A stretch of 64,000 nucleotides of DNA from Glebionis coronaria (lineage: Eukaryota > Streptophyta > Magnoliopsida > Asterales > Asteraceae), in contig CM046878.1 of NCBI GenBank assembly GCA_025667525.1, forward strand, positions 513,864,274 to 513,928,273. The letters are read 5' to 3'. The notes beneath the pieces are model-generated. The model saw nothing but the letters and a program-made list of their open reading frames with translations. It had not been told where the DNA came from and ran no database searches. Below, in pieces: positions 12,201 through 23,200 of the stretch. Made by a program: the position numbers and the translations under genes. Numbering within the stretch: position 1 is the first letter of the stretch; every line of letters starts with the position of its first letter.

Positions 12201-15200
12201 TAGGACTTCTTTTCCTCCTATTGACAAGTTTCTCCCTTTCCAACCGGCAATCTTCTTTCGTATGTTATCTAGAACCGAATGAAACACGTCTTTTTTCTTT
12301 CTACCAACAATAGAAGGGAGTCCTAAATACTTTGGTTGGTTTGATGCTTCACGGACCTCTAGTGTGGTTGCAATAGCATTCCGTAAGGTTGTTTCAACAT
12401 TTGGGCTAAAGAAGATCTCAGATTTCTGGAAATTTATGCTTTGGCCAGAATAGTTGCAATACTTCCCCAAAATATTCTTCAATCGTGTGCATTCATCGAC
12501 TGTTGCCCTCGTAAGAAAATGCTATCATCAGCAAAAAACAAGTGGCTAACTCCAGGCGCACGACGACTAACTTTTTAACTCCGTGAATGTGTCTTGTGTG
12601 AATCTCTTTCCTAATCATTGCTGACAACACTTCCGCGCACATGATAAATAAGTAGGGCGAAATCGGGTCCCCTTGACGGAGTCCTCGAGTAGGAACATGT
12701 CCTGAAATTGCCCATTAATATTGAATGAAAAAGAGACAGACGTCACACATGTCATTATGAGATCAGTGAAATTTGGTGGGAAGCGAAGTTTTTGAAGCAC
12801 CGATCTAATAAACGACCACTCTATACGATCATAGGCTTTGCTCATATCAACTTTGAGGGCCATCGCGCCTTTCCGACCACTTCTTTTGTTTTTGATCCAA
12901 TGAAAAACCTCAAAAGCAACAATGGCATTATCAGTGATCGTACGCCCTGTAACAAAGGCGGATTGAGTTTCATCAATCAACCTTGGGAGAACTTGTTTAA
13001 TCCTGTTGACGAGGACTTTGGATATAATCTTGTAAATCACATTACATAAACTGATAGGGCGTAGGTCGTTAAAGATGTTGGAGGCTGGGTTCTTGGGTAG
13101 ATGAAAACTGATCAAGTGCTTATGATGATTTGTGTTTTCTAGGGTGGAATAAGTAGTTTGGGAGTTGCATTTTTAGGGGTGTTTGGGATTGTTTAATTTT
13201 CTGCTCATCTGCTTAATTTATAGCATAAGCGGTTTCCTAAATGAATTTAATTGAAACTTTTCAGCTTTTTTTTAGTATTATTGTATTTTTTACAAATAAG
13301 CGGATATAAATAACTATTTCTTGAAGTGTTTATATTTTAAGCCGCTTATAGGTACTTGTTGTAAACATAAGCACCCTTAAACTGCGTAACAAATGCCTTT
13401 AAAAAATGCGTAACAAATGGCCAACACTTGATAAAACCTACCTGTAGCACTAACTCTCACAAGATAACAAAAGTTTTATGCCTACTGAATTTCTGTGTAA
13501 TTACCAATTCCTAACAAATTCCGGTCGCTTTCAAATATCAAAACTATAATAGCTTTCAACCCTTATCTAGTTGAAAAGAACTATTTATGTTATTTATGTG
13601 GTTCTTTGTAGTCTGTTTTTAAGTTAATTAAAACGGCTTTGTGCTTTTCAAGAATTTTTTTCACCTTCGTCATGCTTTGTTTTGTTTCCCTATAGGTGCT
13701 AATTCACCTGTTACTCTTGCACTTTTCGGCTATCTTGCTTTAACTATTGTCAATGGAAGCATCTTGTTGTACCAACGCCGTAAACTCATTGTAATTTCAC
13801 CTTCCTTTACTATTAGTCAGAAGCTTATATATGTGCGTGAGTGTAGAAGTAGGAATAATATAAGCTATTTTGGGACATTTTGCAGATTCCGTGGTATTGG
13901 TATGCGCTGTTAGCATTTTTTGATGTCCAAGGCAATTATCTTTGTAGGTTTGCTTCTCTGAATCTCCTACTTTTGCATGGTGATTTCGGCCCATTTGCTT
14001 ATGAATGTTTTGCTTTAGGTTGTGTTTTATCTTAAAACGGTCAAACGAGCCAATAGCTGGGAATGTGTCAAATGTGTCGAACGAGTGGAAACTTGCCCAG
14101 AGTCTATTTATAATTCTTAGAACCTCCTAAACAGATTTTCCAAAGTTTACGTATTAAAATTGACACAGTTATTTCTATGTCTTATTATTAAAATGGACAA
14201 AAAAAGTCCTTTCTTGGTCATCTCAGTCCGTTTTAACCCACAGCATAATGACATGCAGTTTTAACTGTCATCCATCCCACCTCTTTTTTTTTATGCTATC
14301 ATGGGCAACGGAAGCATAGTTGTTAAAATCTATCTTCACCAGGTGACCTTGAAAGTGTAGGTACAAAATTATACAAGAAGGTATTGACTTTATGACTGTT
14401 AATTGCAGTTAATTCAGCATATTACTTCACATCAATCACAAGTGTTGCGTTATTGGATAGTTGGACGGTTGCATGGGTCATACTTTTTACTAGACTTTTT
14501 TTGGGCACAAGATATACATTATGGCAATTCATTGGTGCATCTATATGCGGTTTAGGTCTTTGTTTGGTGTTTCTTTCTGATGCTGGGGTTGGCGGAGGAG
14601 GTGATAATTTCAAGTTAACATTGCAATAGTAAACCTTATAGTGAAGGATTGAAATTTTAATGATAGTTGTATTTGAGTTTCAGGTGGTTCAAATATACTT
14701 TTGGGTGATTTACTTGTTATTGGAGGGACGGTTTTCTTTGCACTAGGCAATGTTGGTCAGGTCGGTCAATGCGCTTCTACTTCTTTTAGTAAATCCCTCT
14801 CTCATATATCAAATAACAAAAGTAACTTTGAACCAGTTACTGGGTAATTCGGGTATTTTATCTCTAACAGGGCAAATAGGTGAAATTTGAAAAGGTTAAA
14901 CGAGCCAATTCGTCAATTAAATTTTGCCATTAAGGGAAAATATAACTGGCTTTTATATACAACTAAACAATGTTGAAAGGGAAAATTTGACACTCAAAAC
15001 ATATCATTAGTGTAAACTTGATGCATTATAATGGATCAATTTGGGTTATTGTTATCTCTATCTAACGGGTCAAATTCGCTCTTTTGGTGGATAATTTAGC
15101 ATATATAGTATTACGAATTATATAATCTAACAACTCTACTAATGTTTTTTTGGGATGATAAAGATTATTCTTTAAAGAAAAAGAGCTTAAAACTTTAGCT

Positions 15201-16767
15201 GGTCAAACAACAACAACAATACGCAATCCTGCCGGAGCGAGGTATGGGGGAGGTGAAATGTAGACAGCTCCTACCCCTACCTTCGGGATAAACCCGAAAG
15301 TAGAGAGACTGCTTCCAGTGGACCTCCGGCCAGTGTGCGTGTGCAAATGTGTGTGGAAGAAGGAAAGCACGCGCACAAAACTTTAGCTGGTCAAAAGGGG
15401 TTGAAATTGAATTTTCAAAGCAAAAACTTTATGGATCATTCATTTGTAATAAGCATGACTATAACTGAAATAATTTAAGTTCTCTCATATTTGAAACACT
15501 AGTTATTAAGAAAGATTAAAATTTCAAATAAAAAGTGTTTCAGATCTATGTGACCTGTTTTCATCACCTGCTCTAGTTACTTGTTTTGACCCGTGACCCG
15601 TGACCCGTGACCCATGACCCTTTTCTAAGTTACTTGTTTTGACCCGTGACCCGTTCCCCTTTTCTAGGTCGTTAATTAAAGGGATATACATTATACAATG
15701 CGCGTAATCTAATTTGATCTGTTTTGCAGGAATATTGTGTTAAGAAGATCGGCCTTGTTGAAGTATTAGCAATGCTTGGTGCGTTTGGAATGCTCTTCAG
15801 TGTGATTCAGATGTATCCTTTTCTGCATAATAGTTTTTAGTCTAAACTACTATCAATATATCCATTTCCATAACAAAAATTTAGTGCCATAGTCGAGAGG
15901 AAGAGTCTTGAAGCAATAAAATGGTCACCCGAACTTGTAAGCCGATATTCATAACGAATACAGCTTGTTTAATGAATGAGTCATCTTATGGTCCTTCATC
16001 ACTTTTTTGTTTAACAAGTATCTTTTTTTGTTGCAGATACTAACCTTCTTTGGCTACACAGTGGGATTCTTTATGTTCTACACGTTAACACCTCTTATGC
16101 TAAAGGTTTGTTTTCTTTTTCTTACTAGACAACCAAATTACATGTATCAGTTCCATGTCAGTCAAATCACAAAAGTAGTACTTTTTGGGAGTTTCATTAT
16201 GTGATTATATGACTAGAATATATGTGCAGACAAGCGGTTCTACGTTGTTTAATCTGTCACTCCTTACAGCTGATATGTGGGCTGTTGTCATCCGTATATT
16301 TTTCTACCAACAACAGGTATGGCTTATGTGTGTTGACTGCTGATTTATTATATATATGGGTCAATTTGGATCAACTCGACTACCCGTGTCGTCTTGATTC
16401 TTACTAAAAGAAACCCGTTTGACCCCAAACTCGCCTGACCCGTCCATTTTCCCACTTTATTTTCTCATATTACATCGTGACTAGATACACTATATATTGG
16501 TGCAGGTAGACTGGTTATACTACGTATCATTTTTGATAGTTGGCGTTGGTCTTTTCATATATTCCAAATCGTAAGTCTCATTTTTTTGTAATTGCTTCTA
16601 TGGTTTGTCAAATTTGACTTGCTTAATAGTTAAACATGTTGAAATGTGTTCTATACTTCAGTGACAAGAGTCCTGATCTACCATCCGAACCTGCAAACGG
16701 GATCCCTAAACAACAATACCAACTGGTTGATGAACAAAGTATCGAGAGCCAAGTTGAGACCGCATGA
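9241..16767 (+). CDS. SLC35F (DUF914) family membrane transporter, 11 exons
   Basis: Coding exons: 9241-9373, 13696-13790, 13886-13943, 14409-14600, 14684-14760, 15730-15812, 15885-15936, 16037-16105, 16230-16316, 16506-16570, 16662-16767. All introns are GT-AG, phases agree, and the sum is 1017 bases (338 aa). An in-frame TAA at 9232-9234 fixes the start. The protein is a chain of hydrophobic helices (about ten), beginning with [16 protein letters not shown] and containing [20 protein letters not shown] and a short charged C-terminal tail. This is the plant DUF914/SLC35F1-F2 pattern in the drug/metabolite transporter superfamily; the family is usually of this length. Substrate is unknown; the family includes nucleotide-sugar and thiamine or purine-like transporters by homology. 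Intron 1 is 4.3 kb and full of transposons. Confidence 0.9.
9650..10283. mobile_element. hAT-like MITE in intron 1
   Basis: The left end TAGGGGTGGCAAT and the reverse complement of the right end (TAGGGATGTCAAA) form an imperfect terminal inverted repeat typical of hAT-related MITEs. The interior is rich in GGGTT/AACCC words in both orientations, including many ACCCGTTTA-like blocks. I could not find a matching 8-bp target duplication. Open frames of about 80 residues near the right end arise from the repeats. Confidence 0.6.
10506..12482 (-). pseudogene. LINE ORF2 C-terminal fragment (RT end, zf-RVT, RNase H)
   Basis: The 658-residue frame starts past the RT catalytic box, with [11 protein letters not shown] and [13 protein letters not shown], continues through the zinc-binding domain with [16 protein letters not shown], and ends in a type-I RNase H (acidic residues in [15 protein letters not shown] and the final [13 protein letters not shown]). 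These are the standard parts of the plant non-LTR retrotransposon polyprotein. It is antisense to the host gene and lies entirely within its first intron. Confidence 0.88.
12615..13115 (-). pseudogene. LINE reverse transcriptase fragment
   Basis: The 166-residue frame holds the RT fingers and palm: [33 protein letters not shown]-like TQSAFVTGR and the first catalytic aspartate in [13 protein letters not shown]. It is cut at its 5' end, and a frameshift separates it from the downstream frame. Confidence 0.85.
13176..13376. mobile_element. Small Tourist-like MITE in intron 1
   Basis: The left end GGGGTGTTTGGG and reverse complement of the right end (GGGTGCTTATG) are partly matched inverted ends, each flanked by TTA (13173-13175 and 13377-13379). 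The interior has GCATAAGCGG and CCGCTTATAGG as an internal inverted pair. It is a weaker case than the other Tourist-like elements. Confidence 0.4.
15208..15376 (-). mobile_element. TS-like SINE with 19-bp target duplication, intron 5
   Basis: Read on the minus strand the unit ends in a TTG repeat tail, with the body GGTAGGGGTAGGAGCTGTCT and CCCCCATACCTCGCTCC that I recognise from TTG-tailed plant SINEs. A perfect 19-bp direct duplication, AAAACTTTAGCTGGTCAAA, flanks it at 15189-15207 and 15377-15395. The intact duplication points to a fairly recent insertion. It lies antisense within intron 5 of the transporter gene. Confidence 0.8.
15586..15655. repeat. Short GTGACCC tandem repeat
   Basis: Four consecutive heptamers GTGACCC (one changed to ATGACCC) are followed, after a 25-base spacer shared with the left flank, by two more. 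It lies in intron 5. Confidence 0.7.
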
Positions 16768-17649
16768 CCCTCATGAACACGGATTAGGTTTGGACAATCA
16801 GTCTAATGGGTCCTTTTATATTTGTTTACCGTGTATGTATTTTCTGAAAGTGTAATTCTTTGTAGTCTAGTAACTGTGTTGATAAATGTTGTAATCTGTA
16901 TAGGTTTATTTAATATAGGTACTGTAACAACTTGTTTTTACCACATAGCTAAAAAGGAAGAAAAAAAACCATGTGAATAATATAATACATCATTGTTATC
17001 AATTTTTTTGTGTCTAATAATCATGCGGCATGTTTAATTCATTCTTTTTTGAAAGTGTTTTAATAAAATTATGAAGAGTGCCAATTGCGTGTAGTTTGTA
17101 ATGGGTGGTGAGTCGTCTTTGCACCTAACAAGCACAAATTCAGAGGTCTAATCTTTTCTTAGCTCATAGCTACATATGGACCTAACTAGGGTAGCATATC
17201 ATATGGATCAAGCATTGAATCAGAATTGAACCAGAACCGAGTATTAAACCAGAATCAACCCAACCATAATCGAATTTTAGTACCATTGTTCGATTCTCGG
17301 TTCATAAATATATCAAATTTCGGTTCTCAGTTCGTTTTGGTTCCCCGAAGAACCGTATGAATTTCAAGTATATGAAATTTTTGTGTTTTCTTTACGTGAT
17401 ACTTTACATATTGATAATCTTTATGTACAGATTCATCTTTATTGCAACATAATGTTTATACTTATACATAACAAGTTTAATGATGTAATTTTAATTGAAA
17501 TATAACCAAAAAAAATTGTTGAATTCAAATGATTTGAATGGACATTTAAATTTTTTGAAGTAGTTTTATATTAAAACTATTATTTTTCATCTTCTTAGAG
17601 TATAGTTGCTAAATATTTTTTTGTTTAAAAGTAAATATACGTAAACATA
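16768..17649. other. 3' flank of the transporter gene and intergenic sequence
   Basis: The first 150 bases are a T-rich 3' untranslated region with no clear AATAAA. From about 17215 there are GGTTC/GAACC words that continue, past the Tourist-like insertion, at 19280-19890, so that insertion probably split a repetitive block. No gene was seen. Confidence 0.5.
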
Positions 17650-17652
17650 TTA

Positions 17653-19254
17653 AGGGGGCGCTTGGTTAATCTGAATGGAATGAAAATGGGTTAAGGGTAA
17701 GGGAATACAAATGAATGCAATGAACATTTCTTAGTATTATCATTACCATTGTTGGTGCTTGTTTAATATAAGACATGGTGGTGATTGAAGATGGTGACAA
17801 CAACTGTTAGGGTGATAGTCAGTGGTTGCGATGATGACGAGCGTCGTGGTGGCGTTGGAAGGGTGGTGGTAGCGACAATGGTGGTGGATAGTGGTCGTGG
17901 TGGCGTCGGAGAGTGGTGGTGTCGGAGAGTGGTGGTGTCGGAGAATGGTGGCGTTACGAGGATGGTGGTAGCGACAAGGGTGGTGATCAGTGGTGGTGGT
18001 GGCATCGGATAGTCGTGGTATCGGAGAGTTTTGGTGGAGTTAGGAGTGGTGATAGCGACAATGGTGGTGGTCAGTGGTGGTGGCGGCGCTGGATAGTGGT
18101 GGTGTCGGAGAGAGAGAGAGTGGTGGTGGTGTCGGAGAGTGGTGGTGGCGTTGGGACGGTGGTGGTCAGTGGTGGTGGCGTCAGAGAGTGGTGGCGTCGG
18201 AAAGAGGCGGTGGCGTTAGGAGTGTGGTGGTAGCGACAATGGTGGTGGTGAGTGGTGGTGGCGGCGCCAGATAGTGGTGGTGTCAGAGAGTGGTGGTGGT
18301 GTCGGAGAGTAGTGGTGGCGTTTGGAGGGTGGTGATCAGTGGTGGTGGTGGTGTCAGAGAGTGATGACGTCGGATATTGGTGGTGGCATTAAGAGGTTGG
18401 TGGTAGCGACAATGATGGTGGTCAGTGGTGGTGGTGGCGTCAGAGAGTAGTGGTGTCAGAGAGTAGTGGTGTCAGAGAGTGGTGGTGGCGTTACGAGGGT
18501 GGTGGTAGCGACAATGGTGGTGGTCAGTGGTGGTGGTGGCGTCGGAGTGGTGGTGACGTTAGGAGGGTGGTGGTCAGTGGTGGTGGTGGCGTCAGAGAGT
18601 GGTGGTAGCGTTGGGAGGGTCGTGGTAGCGACAATGGTGGTGGTCAGTGGTGATGGTGGCGTCAGAGAGTGGTGGTGTCGGAGAGTGATGGTGACGTTAC
18701 GAGGATGGTGGTAGTGACAATGGTGGGATCAGTGGTGGTGGTGGCATTGGAGAGTCGTGGTATCGGAGAGTGATGGTCGTGTTAGGAGTGTGGTGGTAGC
18801 GACAATGGTGGTGGTCAGTGGTGGTGGCGGCGTCGGATAGTGGTGGTGTCTGAGAGTGATGGTGGCGTTAGAAGGGTGGTGGTCAGTGGTGGTGGTGGCG
18901 CCAGAGAGTGTTGGCGCCGGAGAGTGGTGGCGTCGGAGAGTGGTGGCGTCGGAGAGTAGTGGTAGCGTTAGGAGGGTCGTGGTAGCGACAATGGTGGTGG
19001 TGGCGTCGAAGAGTGGTGGTGGCATTAGGAGCGTGGTGGTAGCGACAATGGTGGTGGTCAGTGATGGTGGTGGTGGTCGGTGGAGACACATATACATACG
19101 TCTGATATTACCTTGAATCCATTACCCCTAATTTACAAGGGAATGGTTCATTACCAATTAGTGGGTAATGATTACCTGTATTTTTGTTAACCAAACACTA
19201 TTAATCATTCCCTTTCTCATTCCTTATCCCCTAATACCCTTAACCAAGCACACC
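17653..19254. mobile_element. Tourist-like element carrying a minisatellite, 1.6 kb
   Basis: The left end GGGGGCGCTTGGTTAA and the reverse complement of the right end (GGTGTGCTTGGTTAA) match over the GCTTGGTTAA core and lie next to TTA on both sides (17650-17652 and 19255-19257). Subterminal sequences also pair loosely (GGGTTAAGGGTAAGGGAAT against GGGTATTAGGGGATAAGG). The centre, 17773-19082, is entirely a GGT-rich minisatellite. There is no transposase. Confidence 0.7.
17773..19082. repeat. G-rich GGTGGT minisatellite, about 1.3 kb
   Basis: The array is made of units around GGTGGTAGCGACAATGGTGG, GTCAGTGGTGGTGGTGGCG and TCAGAGAGTGGTGG in varying order, with higher-order periods of roughly 60-120 bases. 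The plus strand is strongly G-rich, with runs of GG spaced by one T. Because units are mostly multiples of three and lack stops, long open frames appear on both strands (Val/Gly-rich plus, His/Pro/Thr-rich minus). These are artefacts of the repeat. Confidence 0.85.
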
Positions 19255-19267
19255 TTAAGAATATTGA

Positions 19268-19890
19268 ATGTTTGGGTGTTTTTTAAAAATTTTCGGTTCC
19301 AATCGGGTAGAACCCAAAATACCTGAACTGGACCCGAGAACCGAGCGGAACCGAAACACTATTCGGTTTGATTCTCGGTTCTTAAATTATGCGTTTTTTG
19401 GTTCTCGGTTCTTGCGATTCCAAGTTAGTTCCAAAATCGGACTGCTCCGGAACCAAGCTCACCCCCAGCTACAACTGTTGAGTGACTCATGTATGCCTAT
19501 CAGGTTCTCACATTATGCGATGAAAGCCGATTGTGAGGTCGAGTTACCAGTTGTTAACCTTTTACACGTGACAAGTTTATGTTCAGTTCACGTCGTTTGG
19601 AAATCGAACCGAATCGACTTGACTGAAACCGAACTTTGATTTTCGGTTTTGTATATTTGTGGTTTTCGGTTTCGGCTATTCGGTTCAGTTTCGGTTTAAA
19701 ACTTGGAAAATGCACCGAAACTAACTATTCAATTCGGTTTTGTCGGTTCGGTTTTAGTTTTTTCTCGATAAATTTCAGTGCGGGTTTTCGGTTCATGTTT
19801 TCTCAAAGTCGGTTTTTATTCGGTTCGGTATTTATGGGTCCGGTTCGGTATCGTGTTTTTTATTCATTTGTGTCACTATCTTTAGTTTAG
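19268..19890. repeat. GGTTCGGTT-rich repetitive block
   Basis: Many copies of TTCGGTT and CGAACC in both orientations fill this block, which resembles MITE-like sequence seen at 17215-17345 on the other side of the Tourist-like insertion. Two open frames of 123 and 84 residues inside consist of repeat translation with no domain. Confidence 0.5.
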
Positions 19891-20056
19891 TTGCCTCGTG
19901 AATCGAAACTCCAATAAGATCACTTTTCACACGTAACAAACCAAACCCACTAACATAACACATCCTTGTGTATATTCCTCCACTTTGTGATCTACTAGTA
20001 TCTCATTAATAAGGAAGGATTCTATCTTTTTTTAACATTCGAACCCATTTGATTTA

Positions 20057-20178
20057 ATGGATTGTGTTGAGAAACTGATGTTAAATTGCAATGGTGGTGG
20101 TGATGGACTTTTATCTGAAAAGATCATTATTGATACTGATCCTGGCATTGGTATTTACTACTGTATATATTTTCTCTT

Positions 20179-20219
<41 letters not shown>

Positions 20220-23200
20220 GTATGCTTGCTGAAGTTGAATGCTTTTTTGATATAGTTTTAGCTGCATTTATTAACTATTTAAGGTAGATTTTATTGGGAG
20301 TTGTGAAATTTCATGTGTGTGATTATTTTCTGAAATTTAGGATTGGCGAGGATCGTGGAGTGTTTGTTTCGGCTTATATAGCCAGCTTATGAAACATAAG
20401 CCAAAATCAAATAAGTCATAAGCCGGCTATCTAAGTCAAAACAAACACCCCCTTACTCTATTAGTACTAGTAGTAACTATTGTCATGCTTATAAAAAGAG
20501 CCAATGCTCATGTTTACAAACATATTAACCTTAAAAACAAATGATTCTTCCCGCCAAAATGCTTAAACACATGATCTCTGAAACCCTGAAACAAACCCAA
20601 TTTCACACAAACGCCAAACCCCCAAAAAGTTTATTTTGAAACTTTTCGGCTTATTAAGTTTATTGCCGAAAAGTTTCAAAGTAAGCCATAAAAAGTGAGC
20701 TTATGAAACGTAAGCCCGAAACCAAATAAGCCAGCTAATTCAGACGGAATAAAAGATGATTAACTTAAAGTAGGAGCCACAAACAGGGTAAAGCACTCCT
20801 TTTTTTTGGGAAGATTACTTGACACCTCCCACATTCTAGTAGTGATGATAGTCATAAGCCTTTAACTACCGCGTCACCCCATTAAAGCTGAAACAAATCC
20901 AAGCAGGCAAGCACTATCTCGTGCATCGCAGTTTGTTACAGCGGATTATCTTCTATCTAATTTAACCAAGAAATGCAAGCTGTTTTAGTAATCCAAATAG
21001 CCCCTTACAGTAATCACAACTTTTAGGGTGTGTTTGGAATAAGTAAGCAACTGTGACAGTGGTTAAACTTATAGTGATACGCAATTTGGAATAAGATTAT
21101 TAGATAATTCGATGCGGATAAAGTTATGGATATCGAATCGAATTATGACAACGTTATCTTCACTCAAAGTTTTATTAAGTTTTCTTTGAGCAACTGCGCG
21201 TTTCAAATTTGAGCACGTATAAACTGATTATTAAAATTTTAAACTGTAATTCGGTTCATATAAACACCGTTTAGACTCGCTTGGATCGTATAGTATAATA
21301 ATTCTTCTTTTTATGACAGTTCTAACATGTATAGACCACAGAATACTTACCAACCTTTAGTTCATGTTGATTACATTCTTTTCTTTGGCAATAATGTCTA
21401 AAAAATTAGTGAATTGATATTTGATAACACAAGTTAGCAATATAGACTAGCTTGCAATTACGATTATGAATATTAGCAGCAAGCATTATTTTACGGTAGC
21501 ACGATTATGAATCGTAGCAGCAAGCGTTGATTAGGTTACGTAAACCCTTAGGCCTATTGCTTCTTTGTATATAAAAAACCTTTGAGAAACCTGGCCATGT
21601 CATGCTAAGTTATTTTTTCTTGAATATAATGAGGATTACATGTAATCACTATAATATTACAGATCAAATACTTGGATTTTGAATAGTGTATGCATGGCTG
21701 CTATCATTTTTAAGTGGTAATATCTCGTATCAAATGTTATCTTTCAGTTGAATTAACCATATGCTATCAAATGAAACATGGATACAGTGGGATTTGAACA
21801 GTAAGACATATATATCTTGTATTGGGTTTGTACATTGTAAATTTAACACCCAAGTTTCGCTGAAAATGACGAAATTACACCTGACAGACATTTTGTATGT
21901 GACATACTTATATTGTGTATAAGTTACAGTCTTGATAAATTAATCCATCAAATTGAGTAACAACGCCGATTTTGTATACAATCAGATGATAGCATGGCAA
22001 TCATGATGGCGTTTCAGACACCTAACTTAGAGATTTTAGGATTGACAACCATATTTGGTAACGTTTCTACAAAAGATGCAACTCGTAACGCCTTGCTTCT
22101 GGTACTCATTTTTCTCAAGTCAATTCAATTATGTTTTAGCTTGTGTTTTTAAAACTTGTGCATGATCAAATACCCGTTTCCATGTGCAAAAGGATAGTGT
22201 GAGATTGCAGGATGCCCAAGTGTTCCTGTCGCTGAGGGTAGTTCTGAACCATTAAAGGTACACCATTTTCAATCTTCACCGTCATTATACCATATGAATA
22301 CTTGCTGAGGCTCACTTGAAGTAAAGGCTGAGTTGGGTTGTATGGGTCAAACGGGTAATTTGTTATGTTAAATTGCTACAGTGTTATCAAATGTGTAAGA
22401 CATCTTAAATTGCTGTATGTAAGATTCTAATGTATAGCAAAAGTACCTATAGTTTTCATCAATCTTCCCTCATTTTGATTCCACGTAATTAAATTTTCAA
22501 TTCAAAATTTTTGTGACAGGGAGGATTACCAGAAATTCAAGACTTCGTTCACGGTTCAGATGGCTTAGGAAATATAAATCTGCCTTCCCCAAAATCGAAG
22601 AAAGTAGACAAATCAGCATCTGAGTTTTTAGTTGATAAAGTTAATGAATATCCTGGTGAAGTATCTGTACTGGCACTTGGCCCCCTAACAAATTTGGCTT
22701 TGGTAAATCCCAAATCTTGGTATAATTGATGCTCACTAATGCCACTGGGCTAGACACGGTATAATGGGTGGTTTGCTAAACTCCAAACTAGTTCAGGTTG
22801 AAATTGGTCTTTTTTAGTATAAATCAAAGCAGGTTGACCTGAAAATAATAGTGGTCATTTTTTTGAACTTTTTTAATATATAATAAAGCATTAAATTTGA
22901 TTGATAGTTAATATAACTGTGGTAAAAAAGTAATTCTTTGAATATATGCGATTTAGGAGTTTGTATGCATAAAAAATAAACTTATCAACCAGTTTGTCTC
23001 ATTTGACCCCTTTGGTTTTAGGCGGATGCCCACTTTACCTGTTTGATATCAGAAATAACCCATGTGGACTTGTTCATAAGTAATGATGTGAAATTGCCAT
23101 CTTTACAGTGGACCTAAGTTTACTTGATAAGTTTATTTCTTAACTAACCATGATACAAATTGGTGTTTTCTTGATATAGGCGATCAAAAGGGATTCTTCA

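Larger units (their letters stand above)
10471..13115 (-). mobile_element. 5'-truncated L1-type LINE, antisense in intron 1
   Basis: On the minus strand this carries the C-terminal part of a LINE ORF2, ending in a poly(A) tail seen as a T run at about 10471-10481. A frame at 12615-13115 covers reverse transcriptase sequence (motifs [26 protein letters not shown]). A second frame at 10506-12482 covers the end of the RT region, a zinc-binding RT domain (CKSAYW ... CVHC ... H..FLC) and an RNase H domain (NCDAGVR ... [10 protein letters not shown]). The FADD active-site box lies near 12520 between the two, so the frames are separated by a shift. Endonuclease and 5' part are missing. It is dead and non-autonomous. 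Confidence 0.9.

Noticed and set aside
10405..13173. AAGTAGTTTAGGAGTAGC and AAGTAGTTTGGGAGTTGC as a LINE target duplication
   Set aside because: They match only imperfectly and lie about 60 bases from the poly(A) end, so they do not fit a target duplication of the LINE.
17763..19116. Several long open frames on both strands (up to 123 residues)
   Set aside because: They are translations of the GGT-rich minisatellite, with biased Val/Gly or His/Pro/Thr content and no domain.
19268..19890. 123- and 84-residue frames
   Set aside because: They are translations of a GGTTCGGTT-rich repeat block.
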